From Chrysemys picta bellii (lineage: Eukaryota > Chordata > Testudines > Emydidae), in NCBI RefSeq assembly GCF_011386835.1, contig NC_088791.1, forward strand, positions 130,284,971 through 130,348,970: a DNA stretch of 64,000 nucleotides, written 5' to 3'. The notes beneath the pieces are model-generated. The model was not told the DNA's origin. It did no database searches and was given only the letters and a program-made list of their open reading frames with translations. The position numbers and the translations under genes are program-made. Positions 33,201 to 45,886 of the stretch are shown here, piece after piece; position 1 is the first letter of the stretch, and each line of letters starts with the position of its first letter.

Positions 33201-36200
33201 GATCTGAAAGGCATTTGTGGTCTTAATTTCAAGCACATGACAATGGTTAATTCTTGTCTTCATTTTAGCATTGACATTCCTTTCCTCTTTCTCCCTTATC
33301 TTTTATCTTCATCTTTTCTTATCCCCACATTTATGTACAAACATGACAGAGTGCTTTAATTACCAGATAGTGCTACACATTTAGTCAATTCCTGTTGTTG
33401 TTCTTTTGTATAATAAATATATGCTGTATTTTATGCTTCAAGCACAGCCTTGGTAGACTAGAGATCTCTAAAGTTGGAAACAAAATTAATATATTTTTTT
33501 TAAAATAAGTGTCCAATTGCCCTCAAAAGCGCCTAGAACCAAAGTACTTTCAAGGCTTCTAGCACAAACAACAAAGACTACAGTTGTCAACAACTGAGAA
33601 TTGCTAAGGGTAGCAGCTCCAAAAAGTTGCTGTTGAGACAAGGGATAGTCATTAAGCTTTTATCTAATGAAATAAGTAACATTTATTATTCACTACTAAT
33701 TGTGCTTAGGAACTTTTTAGCAAATCTGATGCACATTTTTCTTTCAAACTTTACATATCTCTGCCAATAACAGAATGATAAGGAAAAATATGTTTCCATC
33801 CTTTATTACTTTTCTGCCTTACAGGAGTGCTCCTACTGTGCACTGCACAAGACATTTCACAAGACATTTATCTCCAAGAGAAAGGAACAGAAAGAAATTC
33901 AGGCAGAGTGATTAAACCTGATGTCTCCTTTCTGCAGACACGTGCACAGGCTTAATCAATCTGACGCCAGCAGTCTCCACTTTCACATTGCCTGCTGGCT
34001 TCATGCCTGACAGATTCCACCTACTGTACATCTTTGTAGGCAGAATAAAGATGTGAGATAAAGAAAGTGAAGTGAGCCAGCAGAGCAGACTGCAATAAAT
34101 TGCATGCCACCAGTATAAGCTGCATGGGGTCCTGATCCCTGGGACTATTGCTGTCTCAGCTACCCTGCTGTGTAAATAGAGTGTTTATGAAGAGTAGATG
34201 CTTATTCTTGAAAACTAAATTTGCAAAAAGTTAGGCTTACTATGAATTTTCCAATCTGTGAATGTAATGCTTTCAACATTAAAGAGACTTGATTGTTTAT
34301 ATGCTAGGTCATCCATCTACACATAATATATTAGTCAAATATAAAACATACCACAGTAACATAGGCTCTTATGACAATTTACCACTTGATTTTAGACACA
34401 CTCATATAAGAGGAATTTTTTAAAAAGCCAAACACATATTAGGCTGACGACACACTAAAGTAATGGCTGGCTGTTCACAAAAGTAATGGCTGTTCCAGCC
34501 TAGACTTTTCCCTAGAGGAGGAAAAACAAAATTAAAATTAAACAAGAAAAATAGTTTCTATAATAATTGGCACTAGGGACTTATGATCTCTGAATAGAAT
34601 GGAAGACTGATTAAATGTTACAAACAACAGTGCCTGCTGGTCATCGTTGCTTAAGGTTCTTCCCTAAGTAAAAACATCCCTTGTGGCTGGAAATGCTAGG
34701 TCAGTAGTCAGCCCATTTTAAGATAGGATTAAAAGCAGACTTGCAAGGTCACTCACAAAGAAATCCATGTCTTTCTCCTGATCATTCTCACCTCAGCCTT
34801 TTGACGGCCAAATGTGGGACAAGGTATGGAATCAAGACTCAAAATGCCCGGGAAAATTAATAGTGCATGAAGCTGTAAGTGACCTGGAGTAAATATTTTA
34901 GCATAAACAGCATCTAGTATTTTAGCTTTATGATCACACATTTCTGGTATAAACAATTTACAACAATAATAGTGAAAGAATTCCAGGCTTGTATCTAAAA
35001 TAAGGAACATTCCTCATAAGCAGCAGTTGAGAGGTATGTTCCCATTAATTTCAATAAGCCTCTTTGTGATCACCACATTTCCAGTCTGCTGGGAAACAAA
35101 AATATAAGCATTCACAGATCACCTGCCAAGCTATTATGGGTCAAGCTACAGTTCCAACTGTACACACACCCCACTGGAGAAAGCCCTGATTCACCAGCAT
35201 TCCATGAAAAAGCCTTATAAAATCTGATACTAGAAAAGTTCCTTGCACAAAGAAATGTAATAAATTTTAAATAATTTTTGAATGGTTGGAAATTGCCCTT
35301 TCAGTTCATGGGAGGAAACTGTCAAGTGAAGGAGACTGATTCTTAATGATAAAACATACAGGGAGTCCTTAATTCACAAAAAGCAAGACAAAGAACAGGC
35401 TCCTGAGAATTATAGACCTTTACAAACTATCTTGGTGTAAAAGAGATCATTCACTCAAACGCAGGAGAAGAAAGCCGAGAACAATGGGGTGTCTTGACCC
35501 CACCGTTTTAATAGTGGTCATATGGAAAGAGCCAGATGGACATCTTATCTTAACAAAAGGTTCATGTGAATCCTCTCTGTAAAGATTTCACAAAAATTTT
35601 AAAAGGATAATATCAATGCTGGTACTGTGGATCTGAAAATTAGACATGTCATCCACACCCTTCTGCTCTGCACTAGTGAGTCGGCAGTATCTAAGATTTT
35701 TGTAAATATCGGTATTCTTCCTGTACTCAGAACAGAGAGAGCATAAACATCATAGGGAGAGTACAGCATGCAGATGTCCTTCCATTATCAAAGCCAATCC
35801 AGCATCCTAAATTTGTGGCTGAAACAACAGAGCATCAGGCACTAAACCTATATGGCAATTCCTCACCACCATCTTTTTTTTCCAAGGGGATGATGCATTT
35901 TTCAGGATTTGGAGGAATGTGTTTTTACAATTCATTTATTTATTTTTTAAGGCAGATTCAAATCTAAGTGATCAATATGAAGAGTCCTTTTATGGGAAAA
36001 ACTGAGTGGCCACCGTAAAGCAGGAGACAGAGCATTTCATCTTCATTCTTCATCTAGCAATATTTTAAAAACCAAAGGGCACTAAATGTAAAAGGTCTGA
36101 AGTAGACTACAATATACCATAACAGTCTAAACACAGGGCACAGAGATAGAAGACGACAAAAGTCTTCCAGAACTCTCTGGAAGAATCACTTTTACACTGA

Positions 36201-38833
36201 AGCAAATTTGAAGCAAGAAAATGGAAGATTGCTCTATTATTTCCATTCCTCCACTGGCTGGGAAAAAGTAGCCCTGATTAGCCAAGGCGCAATTATGAAA
36301 AACAAGAGAAAGGATCTATAATTAAAGGCTGATATCCTCACCCTCCTGACAGAGCTCAAGGAAACTGGCTGTGTATAAGGATAAGAGGGAAAGAATAATT
36401 TCCCTTCCAGCCTGGAATCAAATCAGAGCAGAACACCTATGCAGCCAGTCTGCTGCTGCTACCTCAGCCCACATGCCTTAGGAGTGAGTAACTATTACCC
36501 ACTATGTTCCCCATCAGAGGTTTGTGTATAAGGACTAGTTAAGTCCTTGTCTCCCCTCTTAGCTCTCTCGAGTTCCTGTGGAATGAGTCACAGCCAGGGT
36601 CAGGAACTGTGGTGTCCCTGGACTGGGCACTTCCAGCCCCTGCACAGCTTAATCATGGTAGTTCCCCTGAGTTTTGGGCCTCTGTAGTCCCTCAACAGCA
36701 AGCAGGATTTAAGTCTGGCATGTCTGAAAGCTTTTCCCAGTCTGAAAGTCCTTTAAAAAAAAATGAACAAAAGAGAGAAAGCCCTGAGCAGTAGAACAAC
36801 TACCTAAGTAAAACACAGGCTCAAGGCTGAGGCATGTGATTTAATTGGGGATGTATTTAGGCCAACAGGAAATGCCACTGATAAGTTAAGGGCTAAATGG
36901 ACAATGTCATCTGAGGGATTTCAAATTCTTTAATGGGCCCATAAGGCAAAAGTCCACTAATAGTCTGTGTTGTACACAGAATTAATTATGGATTTGTAGA
37001 TTTGAAGGAAAGGTTAGGCAGTTATCTATAATAAACCTAAATTGGAGAGGAATAACTTGAGGTCAAAGAAGTGATTAGTCTATCACACAGGATTTCTAGC
37101 AAATCAAAAAAGCCAGATGATATTTCCTTTATCATCCACTCTGAACAGCTGAGAAGTAAAATCAAGCAGTACAATTTACCTAATCTTTTCTGCATAGGAA
37201 ACACATGTTACAGAGATAACCACTCTATTACAATGTCACTGTGAGGCACAAGATGAACATTTAGCTGGAAAACAAAGCAGGTTTCAAGAACCAGGGAACT
37301 TTTCAGAAAATTATCTTACTCTGAGCTGGAGGCTGTCTCTCTTATACACCAAATGTAAAAGAGCTATTGCTTTTGGGTCAGACATTTCTTCAGGTGGGTG
37401 AAGACCAAAAACAATTCTTCTCACCCATGAAAGCTGCAAATATGCTCTCTGAGAGGGTAACTCAAGCTCAAGCAGATATTTGATTCCATGAATCTAGAGA
37501 TATGTGCCGGGACATGACATTGATGAAGACTTTCTAGCGGAAGAATGGTTTAATGCCAATTTCCCTGCCTTATGTCATCATAAAAGTGACATCTCTGCCA
37601 ATGAACAAATTGTTGGCCCTCGAGCACTGTAACTTTATTTGTTATGAGTACATTAAATTGAATTAAAAACCTCATCCACCCTTATGTTTCCAAGAAATAA
37701 CTTGATGGTACTTCCAAGGAAGCATTTTGATCATCTGACTTAGGTTTCATGAGAGGCCTACACACGATACATATCATGCCAAAGCATCAAGAAAAACTGA
37801 TTTAACTTGAGTTCTTGCCCCAGAAAAAAAAAGCAAGTTCAACCTTCCTGACCTCAAATGTTTGATAATCTCCACATTCTGAAACATTATTCACTTAGAG
37901 AAGCCCAGTGATAGATTTTAAATGCAAGCAAATACATGACATTAACATTAAATACTCAGAATACATAATAAAACAGATTTGTAATCACACTACTTTCATT
38001 CTGTCACTGACCTCCAAGAGACTATCACAGTTACTGAATCTTTTCATACCTGTCATTTCACTGGCAAGTAATCTTTTCTAATTTTCCCAAATCAATGAGA
38101 CGTGGATACTTTTTATTGATTCACAGTTTTTAACCAATTATCCACTTAGTAATTTTATTAACATATTGTGATCTTTATTCACAGCTGAAATATCCCCAGT
38201 ATATAAATTTTAGGATCTAATGGAAAACATATACATAGTATTGGTTGAGATGTTTTCATGTAGCCTCACAAAACTAAAGCATTACTCCTTTGGTTCACTT
38301 CCACAATTCCAGCACATACACATTGAACTTATGCATCCCACCAGGGCTCCAGTACAGTAGAGTAAGCAAAACTTTCTGTCAGCAATTAGGCCTACAATCC
38401 AAGAGACCACTTCTCTTCCCTTGGCATACTGCTGCAGTGAATGGAGGTGCCAGAGCTGAAACCCCTTTGTTATTAGAGAGAGGGGGTGGCTAGCAGGGCA
38501 TTCTCCATGAGGGTTCTGAGCATTTAAAACCAACAGCCCTGGTCCATAAAAACCTGAATTTGCTAAACCTTCAAGACATGCTAAATAGCAATGATTTCCG
38601 TCTTTGGCTGTGATGGTGTTGGGTGGGGTTGTTTAGCAGTGGTACAGGGAGGTTAACCCCAAAAACGTAATTATATTTATGCAGCCATTTGGTTATTTGA
38701 TTTGATCTGATTTGTTTATTTATATGTGTATGTTTAACAGGTGCAACCAGAGTGTTGAATGGAGCATCTGTTATTGCCCAATAGTAACAATCCACATACA
38801 AAAATTCCATAATTATTTGATCAGTTCTAAACA
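30300..38833. other. Long stretch with no recognised repeat or gene
   Basis: Only short A/T runs interrupt it. A short motif tataactccactggtacca near 31880 recalls an old palindromic repeat. Frames such as 31341-31601 (86 codons, plus) and 34753-35010 (85 codons, minus) have no domain I know. The low repeat load contrasts with the flanks. Confidence 0.5.
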
Positions 38834-39295
38834 ACTAGCATAGGAGTGGCCAACCTGAGCCTGAGAAGGAGCCAGAATTTACCAATGTGCATTGCCAAAG
38901 AGCCACCGTAATATGTCAGCAGCCCCCGTATCAGCTCCCCCACTCCCGCCTCCAGTGCCTCCTGCCCGCCGGCAGCCCAACCGATCAGCAACTCCCTCTC
39001 CCTCCCCATGCCGCCCACCTGCCACAAGCAGCTGTTTCACAGCGTGCAGGAGGCTCGGGGGGGGGGGGGCGGAAGAGGAAGGAGCGAGGGCACAGCAGGC
39101 TGTGGGGAAGGGTGGAGTGGGGTCAGGACCTGGGGCAGAGCCGGGTGTTGAGCAGTGAGCACCATTGGCACATTGGAAAGTTAGTGCCTGTAGCTCCAGC
39201 CCCGGAGTTGGCACCTATGCAAGGAGCCACATATTAACTTCTGAAGAGCCGCACATGGCTCCGGAGCCACAGGTTCGCCACCCGTGGACTAGCAT
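38834..39295. mobile_element. hAT MITE with 8-bp TSD
   Basis: The TSD ACTAGCAT is at 38834-38841 and 39288-39295. The termini are aggagtggccaacctg and the complement cacgggtggcgaacctg. The GC-rich interior includes a run of 11 or more G at about 39059. The four overlapping frames on both strands here are non-genic. Confidence 0.88.
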
Positions 39296-39507
39296 TATTT
39301 CAGTGTTTCCAACGCACATGATTTTATCATGTCTTGTGATATTTTGAGCTTTTCTTGCAGTTCCTGGAAACATGTGATTAGGTGAGAATACCAGCTTTTA
39401 TTAAAAAAATATGTTTCTAGCCTTTTAACCTACATTTTGCCCGAGTAAAAATTATTCTAGAGTCCTCCTGCAGTTTTGTGAAACGCTATCGCTGCTTGAA
39501 GTTCAAA

Positions 39508-39730
39508 TACAGTGGTGTCGCATAACAGGCGCATTTAACTTACGCAGTTTTAACTATACGCGCTCGGCAAAACAAAACAAAAAAGAGAAAAATAACAATT
39601 TAAATACTGTACCTGTTGTGCGGGCGATTCCGCCCACCATTCCACTCAATGAGCGTTTGACTATACGCGATTTTCGCCTTACGTGCTGACTTCAGAACCT
39701 AAACCCCGCGTAAGATGCGACTCCCCTGTA
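39508..39730. mobile_element. Mariner/Tigger-like MITE
   Basis: The ends tacagtggtgtcgca and tgcgactcccctgta are inverted and bounded by TA. The interior repeats tatacgcg, ttacgc and gcgtaag motifs. It is 223 bp and has no transposase. Confidence 0.8.
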
Positions 39731-39821
39731 ATCTGCACTCCAGCAAAAACAAATCATAGAGTGTGACACCTGTAGCAAAACTACTTATTGGGCAATACAC
39801 TGAATTAGAGATACACTACAT

Positions 39822-40570
39822 CCTAGACCAGAGGTGGGCAAACTATGGCCCGTGGGCCAGACCATTCTGCCCGGCCCCTGAGCTCCTGGCCCGGGAGGCT
39901 AGGCCCCAGCTCCTCCCCTACTGTTCCCCCTCCCCCGCAGCCTCAGCTCACTGGCACAATGCTCTGGGCAGCGGGAATGCAAGCTCTTGGGGTAGCGCAG
40001 CTGCAGAGCCCGGCCTGACCTGGTGCTCTGTGCTGTGCGGTGCATGGCTGGCTCCAGCCAGGTGGTGCGGTTCCCTGTCCTGGTGCAGCCGCGCCTCCAG
40101 CCACCGGTGCTCCAGGCAGCATGGTAAGGGGGCAGGGAATGGTGGAGGGGGGTTGGATAGAGGGCAGGGGAGTTCGGGAGGTGGTCAGGGGCCCGGGTGT
40201 GCATAGAGGTGGGGGCGGTCAGAGGGCAGAGAACAGGGGGGTTGAATGGGGGTGGGGGTTCTGGGGTGCTCAGGGAGAAGGTTGGATGGGGTAGGGGTCC
40301 CGCGGGGGGGCAGTCAGGAAGGAGGGGGGGGTTGGATGGGGCAGCAGGGGGAAGTTAGGGGCTGGAGGTCCGGGGGCGGTCAGAGGACAGACAGCAGGGG
40401 GAATGGATGGGGCAGGGGTCCCGGGGGGGCCATCAGAGGGCGAGAAGCGGGCGGGGGGGTCAGATGGGGGCAAGGGCTAGGCCATGCCTGGCTGTTTGGG
40501 GAGGCACATACAATTTCTGAAACCCGATGCGGCCCTCAGGCCAAAACGTTTGCCCGCCCCTGTTCTAGAC
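39822..40570. mobile_element. hAT element with internal G-rich VNTR
   Basis: The flanks tcctagac (39822-39829) and ttctagac (40563-40570) match in 7 of 8 bases. The termini are cagaggtgggcaaactatgg and the complement caggggcgggcaaacg. 40110-40480 holds degenerate units of gggttggatggggcag.agg with ggtcccggggg...cagtcag. Frames here are read from the VNTR. No transposase domain is seen. Confidence 0.88.
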
Positions 40571-41403
40571 CAATATATTTTTTGTAGATTAATTGAAAGA
40601 GTGAAACTCAGCAATGGTATATTTAAGACATGGGCTGAAACTTCTGAAGATGCAGGAAATACTAGAGCTAAATCTTGAAGTCTTTACCCGTCCTCAGACT
40701 ATTTCCTTTACACACATCAAAACCCACAGAGAGGCCTGGAAACTCACTGAGGTTCTGCCTCACAAAGTTTCCATCAGATGGTTCCATTCAAGGAGTTTGC
40801 CCCACCCCAAACAAGCAAGGGTTCAAACCACTAAACTTTGTGAACTGAGTGATTACTGGAGCCTGAAGCAGTGCCTCTGTACTCCCTGTTACCTTCCTGC
40901 AGCTCTTAAGCACAGTACCTGAATGCCTGCTGGTTGGGGCAGGATCAAAAGTACAGATGGGCACAGAGTGCCAATAATGTCTTGCCCACTGGTTTTTGGG
41001 CAAAGAAAGGAAGATGATGAACATAGGACACCTGTTTGTTCAGCCCCCATCATAGATCCTTGTCACAGGGTGGCTAGCTCTTTAAAGGGAAATGGGCCTA
41101 GCCTCATCTGTAATAAATCAGCTACCTCCGGGCCAAGACTAATCAGCTAGGGATCAGGCAATTATAAAGGCCTGTGGCTCAGTTTGGGTAGAGAGCTGCC
41201 AGGCTCAGGGAGGCTCCTGGGCCAAGAGCTACAGGAAGCAGGTTGTCCCTGGAGCAGGGAATGACTCTCAGGCAAGTGGCCTGGAGAGTGGAAAACTGAA
41301 AGGAATAGACAGGCCCCTACAGAATACCCAGGATTCAGGGGAAGGGATGATAGATGGGCTGCACAAGTTTTATGAGGAAGAAGTTTAGAGAAAGGGGCCA
41401 GAA

Positions 41404-41597
41404 CCAGCAAGGGCCAGCGCGACCCATTAGGCGACCTAGGTGGTCGCCTAGGGTGCTACAATTTGGGGGGCGGCGACCATGGCGCTATTTCAGTGGCGGG
41501 ACCTTCCACCGCCTCTATGGCAGGGCGGCATTTCAGGGCAGGACCTTCCGCCGCCTAGGGCGGCAGAAAAGCTGGTGGCGCTCCTGGCCCCAGCAAG
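41404..41597. mobile_element. Short hAT MITE with 8-bp TSD
   Basis: The TSD CCAGCAAG is at 41404-41411 and 41590-41597. The ends GGCCAGCGCG and the complement GGCCAGGAGCGCC are related. The 178-bp interior has palindromic pieces (taggcgacctaggtggtcgccta). Frames at 41354-41719 cross it and are not genes. Confidence 0.8.
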
Positions 41598-42439
41598 TGG
41601 TGTCACTCCTTCCTGGGTTGAGGCTACAGGCCAGCAGCATACAAACTTCAACTCTGCAAGGTCTGAGGACAGGAAGATATAATGCTGCTGAAGCATATAT
41701 ATATGCAATTAGATTATAAAAAACTGCACTCATTTTTTTGCACACCGAATATTAGGCAAACACCTGAGGTTTCACTACTGCTGCCTAGAATGAGCTCTTC
41801 ATTTTTGATCAATTATATATTAAGCATCCAAATTTATGTTCATGGTTTTATTAGCACACAAGACAGCAGTTCCTTGCCAGAAGGAGCTTACAATGTACTG
41901 GTCTAATTTTTCACTCTCTTGCACGTACAGGAGTCATTTACCCCTTTGCAAAGTAAATGCAGAGTGGGCTATCTCCGGTGTGAGTGAGAGGAGAATTCTG
42001 ATTAAGTAGCATTTTATACCCAGTTGGCCAGACAAAGGGCCAAGGCAATAGAAAATCACCCTATGTATATAAAAAACAGATAAGAGGTGGGGGGAAAGGA
42101 GGAAAACATACATACAAAGTGCTTGGCCTGATGTTTGGTGTGAGTCTTGTTAGATCTACAAGCTCTGTAATTTTTTTTCTTTGTCCACACTCTCCCTCCC
42201 TCTCATGCTTTAGTGCCCTGACTTTAAAAAGATAAAGGTTGTGTGGTGGGTTTAAGGGAAGTGGCCTCCCATATGGCTTCACCTGCTCATTAATACTAAT
42301 GAAAATTGAGCATCCAAATCCCTTAGGTGGCTTTGAAAACCTCAATCTTATCACATACTATTAAATTATCAATTTCCAAAGTGTACCTCGTAATATTATA
42401 TCCCCTATTACAACAGTATCAGAGCATTTGCAATCTTTA

Positions 42440-42835
42440 ATATATTTATCCTAACTCTCCCATGATGCAGGGAAGTATCTCCATTTTACAATTGGAGCAC
42501 AGAGAGACTAAGGACAAGTTAGTGCACAGCGAGCTGGGGTGTAAATCTACAGTGCATTAGCCTGACGTGCAGTAACTGGCTGTGTGGACCCTGCTACTGC
42601 GTACTAAAAGTTCCCTAGTATGCACTGACCTACGTAGGTCAAAGCACACTAAAGAACTTTTGGTATATGGCAGCAGGGTCCACACAACCAGTTAGTGCAC
42701 TATAGAATTACACCCCAGCTTGCCATGCACTAACCGGGCCCCAAACAAGCCCTAAGTGACTTGCCCCATCCCACACAGGAAGTCTGGTCGCTCACGTCCC
42801 AGCTAACCACCAGACCAAGCTTCCTCTTTGTTTCA
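42440..42835 (-). mobile_element. MIR-like SINE split by a nested MITE
   Basis: Left piece: tctccattttacaattggag, cacagagagactaagg. Right piece: aagtgacttgccccatccca, cacaggaagtctgg and ctaaccaccagaccaagc. Together these are the complement of a MIR core and tRNA part. The gap between them is the MITE at 42515-42751. Confidence 0.75.
42515..42751. mobile_element. Palindromic MITE inserted in a MIR
   Basis: The left arm ttagtgcacagcgagctggg and the right arm (ccccagcttgccatgcacta) are complementary. Inner arms with tgtggaccctgctactgc and gcagcagggtccacaca extend the fold to nearly the whole element. The MIR bases CTAAGGA / CTAAGTGA at the edges are a likely TSD. A second copy is at 11459-11674. 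Confidence 0.78.
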
Positions 42836-43644
42836 TACTATGCACATGCTAGTGCATACAAACATGTCTGTGTTTGTTTCAGAGATGGTTTTCGCTCTAA
42901 GGCGTTTCTTTTGTTATGCTGTATGGGTATCCATTTATATAGTGAGAGACAGAATTTTTACCCGAATCCCATATTTAAATACTTACTATATTTTCTACTA
43001 AGGTTGATACAAATCAGTATATAAACCTATCTACCAAGACTGCTCTCATGTATAAAACATAAGTCAAACTATAGAGCAGAGCGCAGCATTTCTCATAAAA
43101 TCTGTACTAGCTGCAGTAGTAAAATACATATATGTACTAGCTTATTTGTTTGGATAGTCAGTTAAGGTCCTGTAAGGATGAATGACAGAAAGTAAATATA
43201 TGTCTTAACCTTTAATTTTCTTGAAGAATTAAGGTCAAGCTGCGGATAATGCTGTTGTATTTTGGACAATGGCACTTCCCTTTTGGATGAAAGTGGTGCA
43301 ACAGTGAGTTGTAATGCAAAGGAATGTAAAATGTTTGAAAATGTATCTGCATAGGTTATTGAAATTATACCAGAGATTATTAAAAGCATACACTGGTTAG
43401 TTCTTCCTGAGTACAATGGATACCAGGGATCATCACCAAGATTGCACTGCCTCTGATTGGCTGTTCATCAGTAGAGTAGAAAACCAGTACTGCTCAGGCA
43501 CTCAAGATAACTGAACAGTTTCCTTGAACCCTTCTCACACCCTCTTAGTGCATTCGAATCACCATGTTTGGCACAATTTCACTATATCGCTCTTTTAATG
43601 TGAAAGCATTAAAGCAGCATGGAAGCTGGTTTGTAACCTCAGCA

Positions 43645-43800
43645 TTTAGGCCAAGATTTTCAAAAGCGACTAATCATTTTAAGAGTCCAACTTGAGACAC
43701 TTCAAAGGGGTCTGATTTTCAGAGTGTACTGAGCAAGCTGCCCCTTTAAAGTGTCTCAGGTTGGGTACCCCAAGAACTTGGCTCACATTTTTCACAGTGC
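43645..43800. repeat. Palindromic MITE
   Basis: The arms aacttgagacacttcaaagg and cctttaaagtgtctcaggtt pair across a short centre (tctgattttcagagtgtact). The outer parts gattttcaaaagcga and ggctcacatttttcac are less similar. Confidence 0.6.
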
Positions 43801-44910
43801 CAAAACAGGTGACGCCAGGAGGAGGCTGTGAAATATCAATTTTAACTAAAACTATTATTTGCAAATACAATTTTACATATAAAAAAGCTGCTTCTCACTG
43901 TGCAGACTCCCAGAACACTGCACGAAGCACAAAAGCAATTTTGTGGCCGATCCAAAGTCAGGAAGTATTAAACATTTTACAACAAACCTCTCTTCTCAGA
44001 TTTCCAGAGAGATTTGGGTAAATTTGCCAAATTTTTGGAAGCCTCTTCACGGTGAATCACTGGACTTTTTGAGATTTGCTTGGTGTTAGAGGGTACAAGA
44101 TTAGCACAAATATGTACAATAAAGAAATGAGCACATCTCACCTGAAAGATAGCATCTTCAACAACATAGCACACCTTAACACCATACTGTAGCATTGATT
44201 CAAGTTCTGATTTGGAGGGAAAAAGTGCCACCTACTGAACAATCAGCACCATTTCTTGAAGCAGTTTATGTTTTCCTTGGAGGTCTCTTATCTGAATACC
44301 CATCAGGCCAGGCCTGTTTAGCTTGTGAGATCTAATGAGACCACAACCCATGACAGTAAGGGTATAATAAGTGAGCTTACTTTTTGTGTGTCCATGAGGG
44401 GTGGTTTGCGCTCCTATAATTTACAAATGGCTATATAAAAATAATGCATTCCCAAGATGAATGAGCATGACAGCTCTTAGCCCATAGCAAGCAATTATAG
44501 AAAATTTATATAATATTAAAAACTGAGGTTTGTAATAGACATGCTAATGAACCCTTAGCAATAGCAAATGATAGTGACTATACTGCTATGGTAAACCAGG
44601 AATCTTAAAAATGCATTTAAAAAGAATGGAATTTAAAATTATGGGATGAGCTTACAAAAATGATTCACCCCATCACTACTTTATCCAATTCTCCCATTTA
44701 ACCCAGGAAAAATTCAGAGCAGAGCCAATGAGTCAAATTTCTGACCTCATTTAAATCTTGAGGCTAACCTTGTAATTATGGAATTTCCTCATGCCCTTTT
44801 TGAGTTATGACTTACAATATTATGACTATGTTTTTTTAAGCTGTCCTTTCAAAACATGTACTTGGATTAACTGTCATACATAAACAACTCTTCTTAGAAA
44901 GAGGGGGGGG
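43801..44910. other. No gene recognised
   Basis: AT-rich sequence without recognisable repeats or coding motifs. Confidence 0.5.
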
Positions 44911-45121
44911 GAGGAGGAATAGCTCAGTGGTTTGAGCATTGGCCTGCTAAACCCAGGGTTGTGAGTTCAATCCTTGAGGGGGCCACTTGGGGATCTAGGG
45001 CAAAATCAGTACTTGGTCCTGCTAGTGAAAGCAGGGGGCTGGACTCGATGACCTTTCAAGGTCCCTTCCAGTTCCAGGAGATGGGATATCTCCATTAATT
45101 TATTTATTTATTTATTTATTT
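44911..45121 (+). mobile_element. tRNA-derived SINE ending in (TTTA)n
   Basis: The tRNA-like head has tagctcagtggtttgagc, and the CR1-like tail has ggactcgatgacctttcaag. It is followed by six TTTA units (45096-45121). It is the least diverged of the three copies. Confidence 0.87.
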
Positions 45122-45670
45122 AAAACTTCCTTGTAATTACAGTCATTTAGAGTATGTCTTTCAAGAATATATTTTAATTAAATAGAAAATTATCCATACT
45201 CCATAAGCCAATCCAATATAAGAAAGAGGATAATCTATCTGATCTGAAACATTCCTATGCCCTGACACTACAGTTTATGTATAGAAGCAAGTTGGATGTG
45301 CATTTGCATTCTTTACGTTTAACAGAGGTGATGTTGGGAGCATCTCCAACTATTAAGGTTGCCCGACTCTTCCCATTACACTGCTCTACAGCCAAAATGC
45401 TTCTGAAATAAATGTAGTCAAACTTTACTAATTCTGGGTCACTGAGAATGAAAATGATGCTTAAAATTGTTGATTGGCTCTAGTTTTCAAGATATGCTAT
45501 TGGGTCAGTATATACGACCCTTGACTTGGGAATGGTGGAGGATAAGTGAGTTATAAAGGGAAGGGATCTCAAATTAAACCAGAAATGACTAAAATACATC
45601 TTTGACTGGATCTATGAATAAATCTATGACTGGGTTTGGACAGTACTTGCTTTTTAGGCAAAACAATGAA

Positions 45671-45751
45671 TGATGCAATCTGAAGCTGGTATTGCATCAT
45701 ACATGATATGAATTGCATCATGTTATTCCTAGAAGTCATGGATGATGCAAT
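45671..45751. promoter_or_regulatory. Cluster of four TGATGCAAT sites upstream of the Cys-rich frame
   Basis: Perfect 9-mers lie at 45671-45679 (+), 45691-45699 (-), 45712-45720 (-) and 45743-45751 (+). TGATGCAAT (ATTGCATCA) is the known ATF4-CEBP composite/amino-acid response element. The sites stand 136-216 bases before the Met codon of the frame. The same motif could instead be a subterminal transposase-binding repeat of the element. Function is not shown. Confidence 0.5.
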
Positions 45752-45886
45752 CATAACGAAGCTTACATCACTCTGCTGAACAAATTGCCCTATATCAGCT
45801 CTAGAAATCATAGTGTCATTCTCTCTTATTTGTCAGTGTTTGATTTTGCAAAGGGACACATTTCTGTTTAGCCAAAGTGAGCAGAA

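Noticed and set aside
38879..39347. Several overlapping frames of 60-116 codons on both strands
   Set aside because: They lie inside a TSD-flanked GC-rich hAT MITE where stop codons are rare by composition.
39763..40587. Frames of 84-147 codons, Gly/Pro/Trp-rich
   Set aside because: They are read from a hAT element and its G-rich VNTR.
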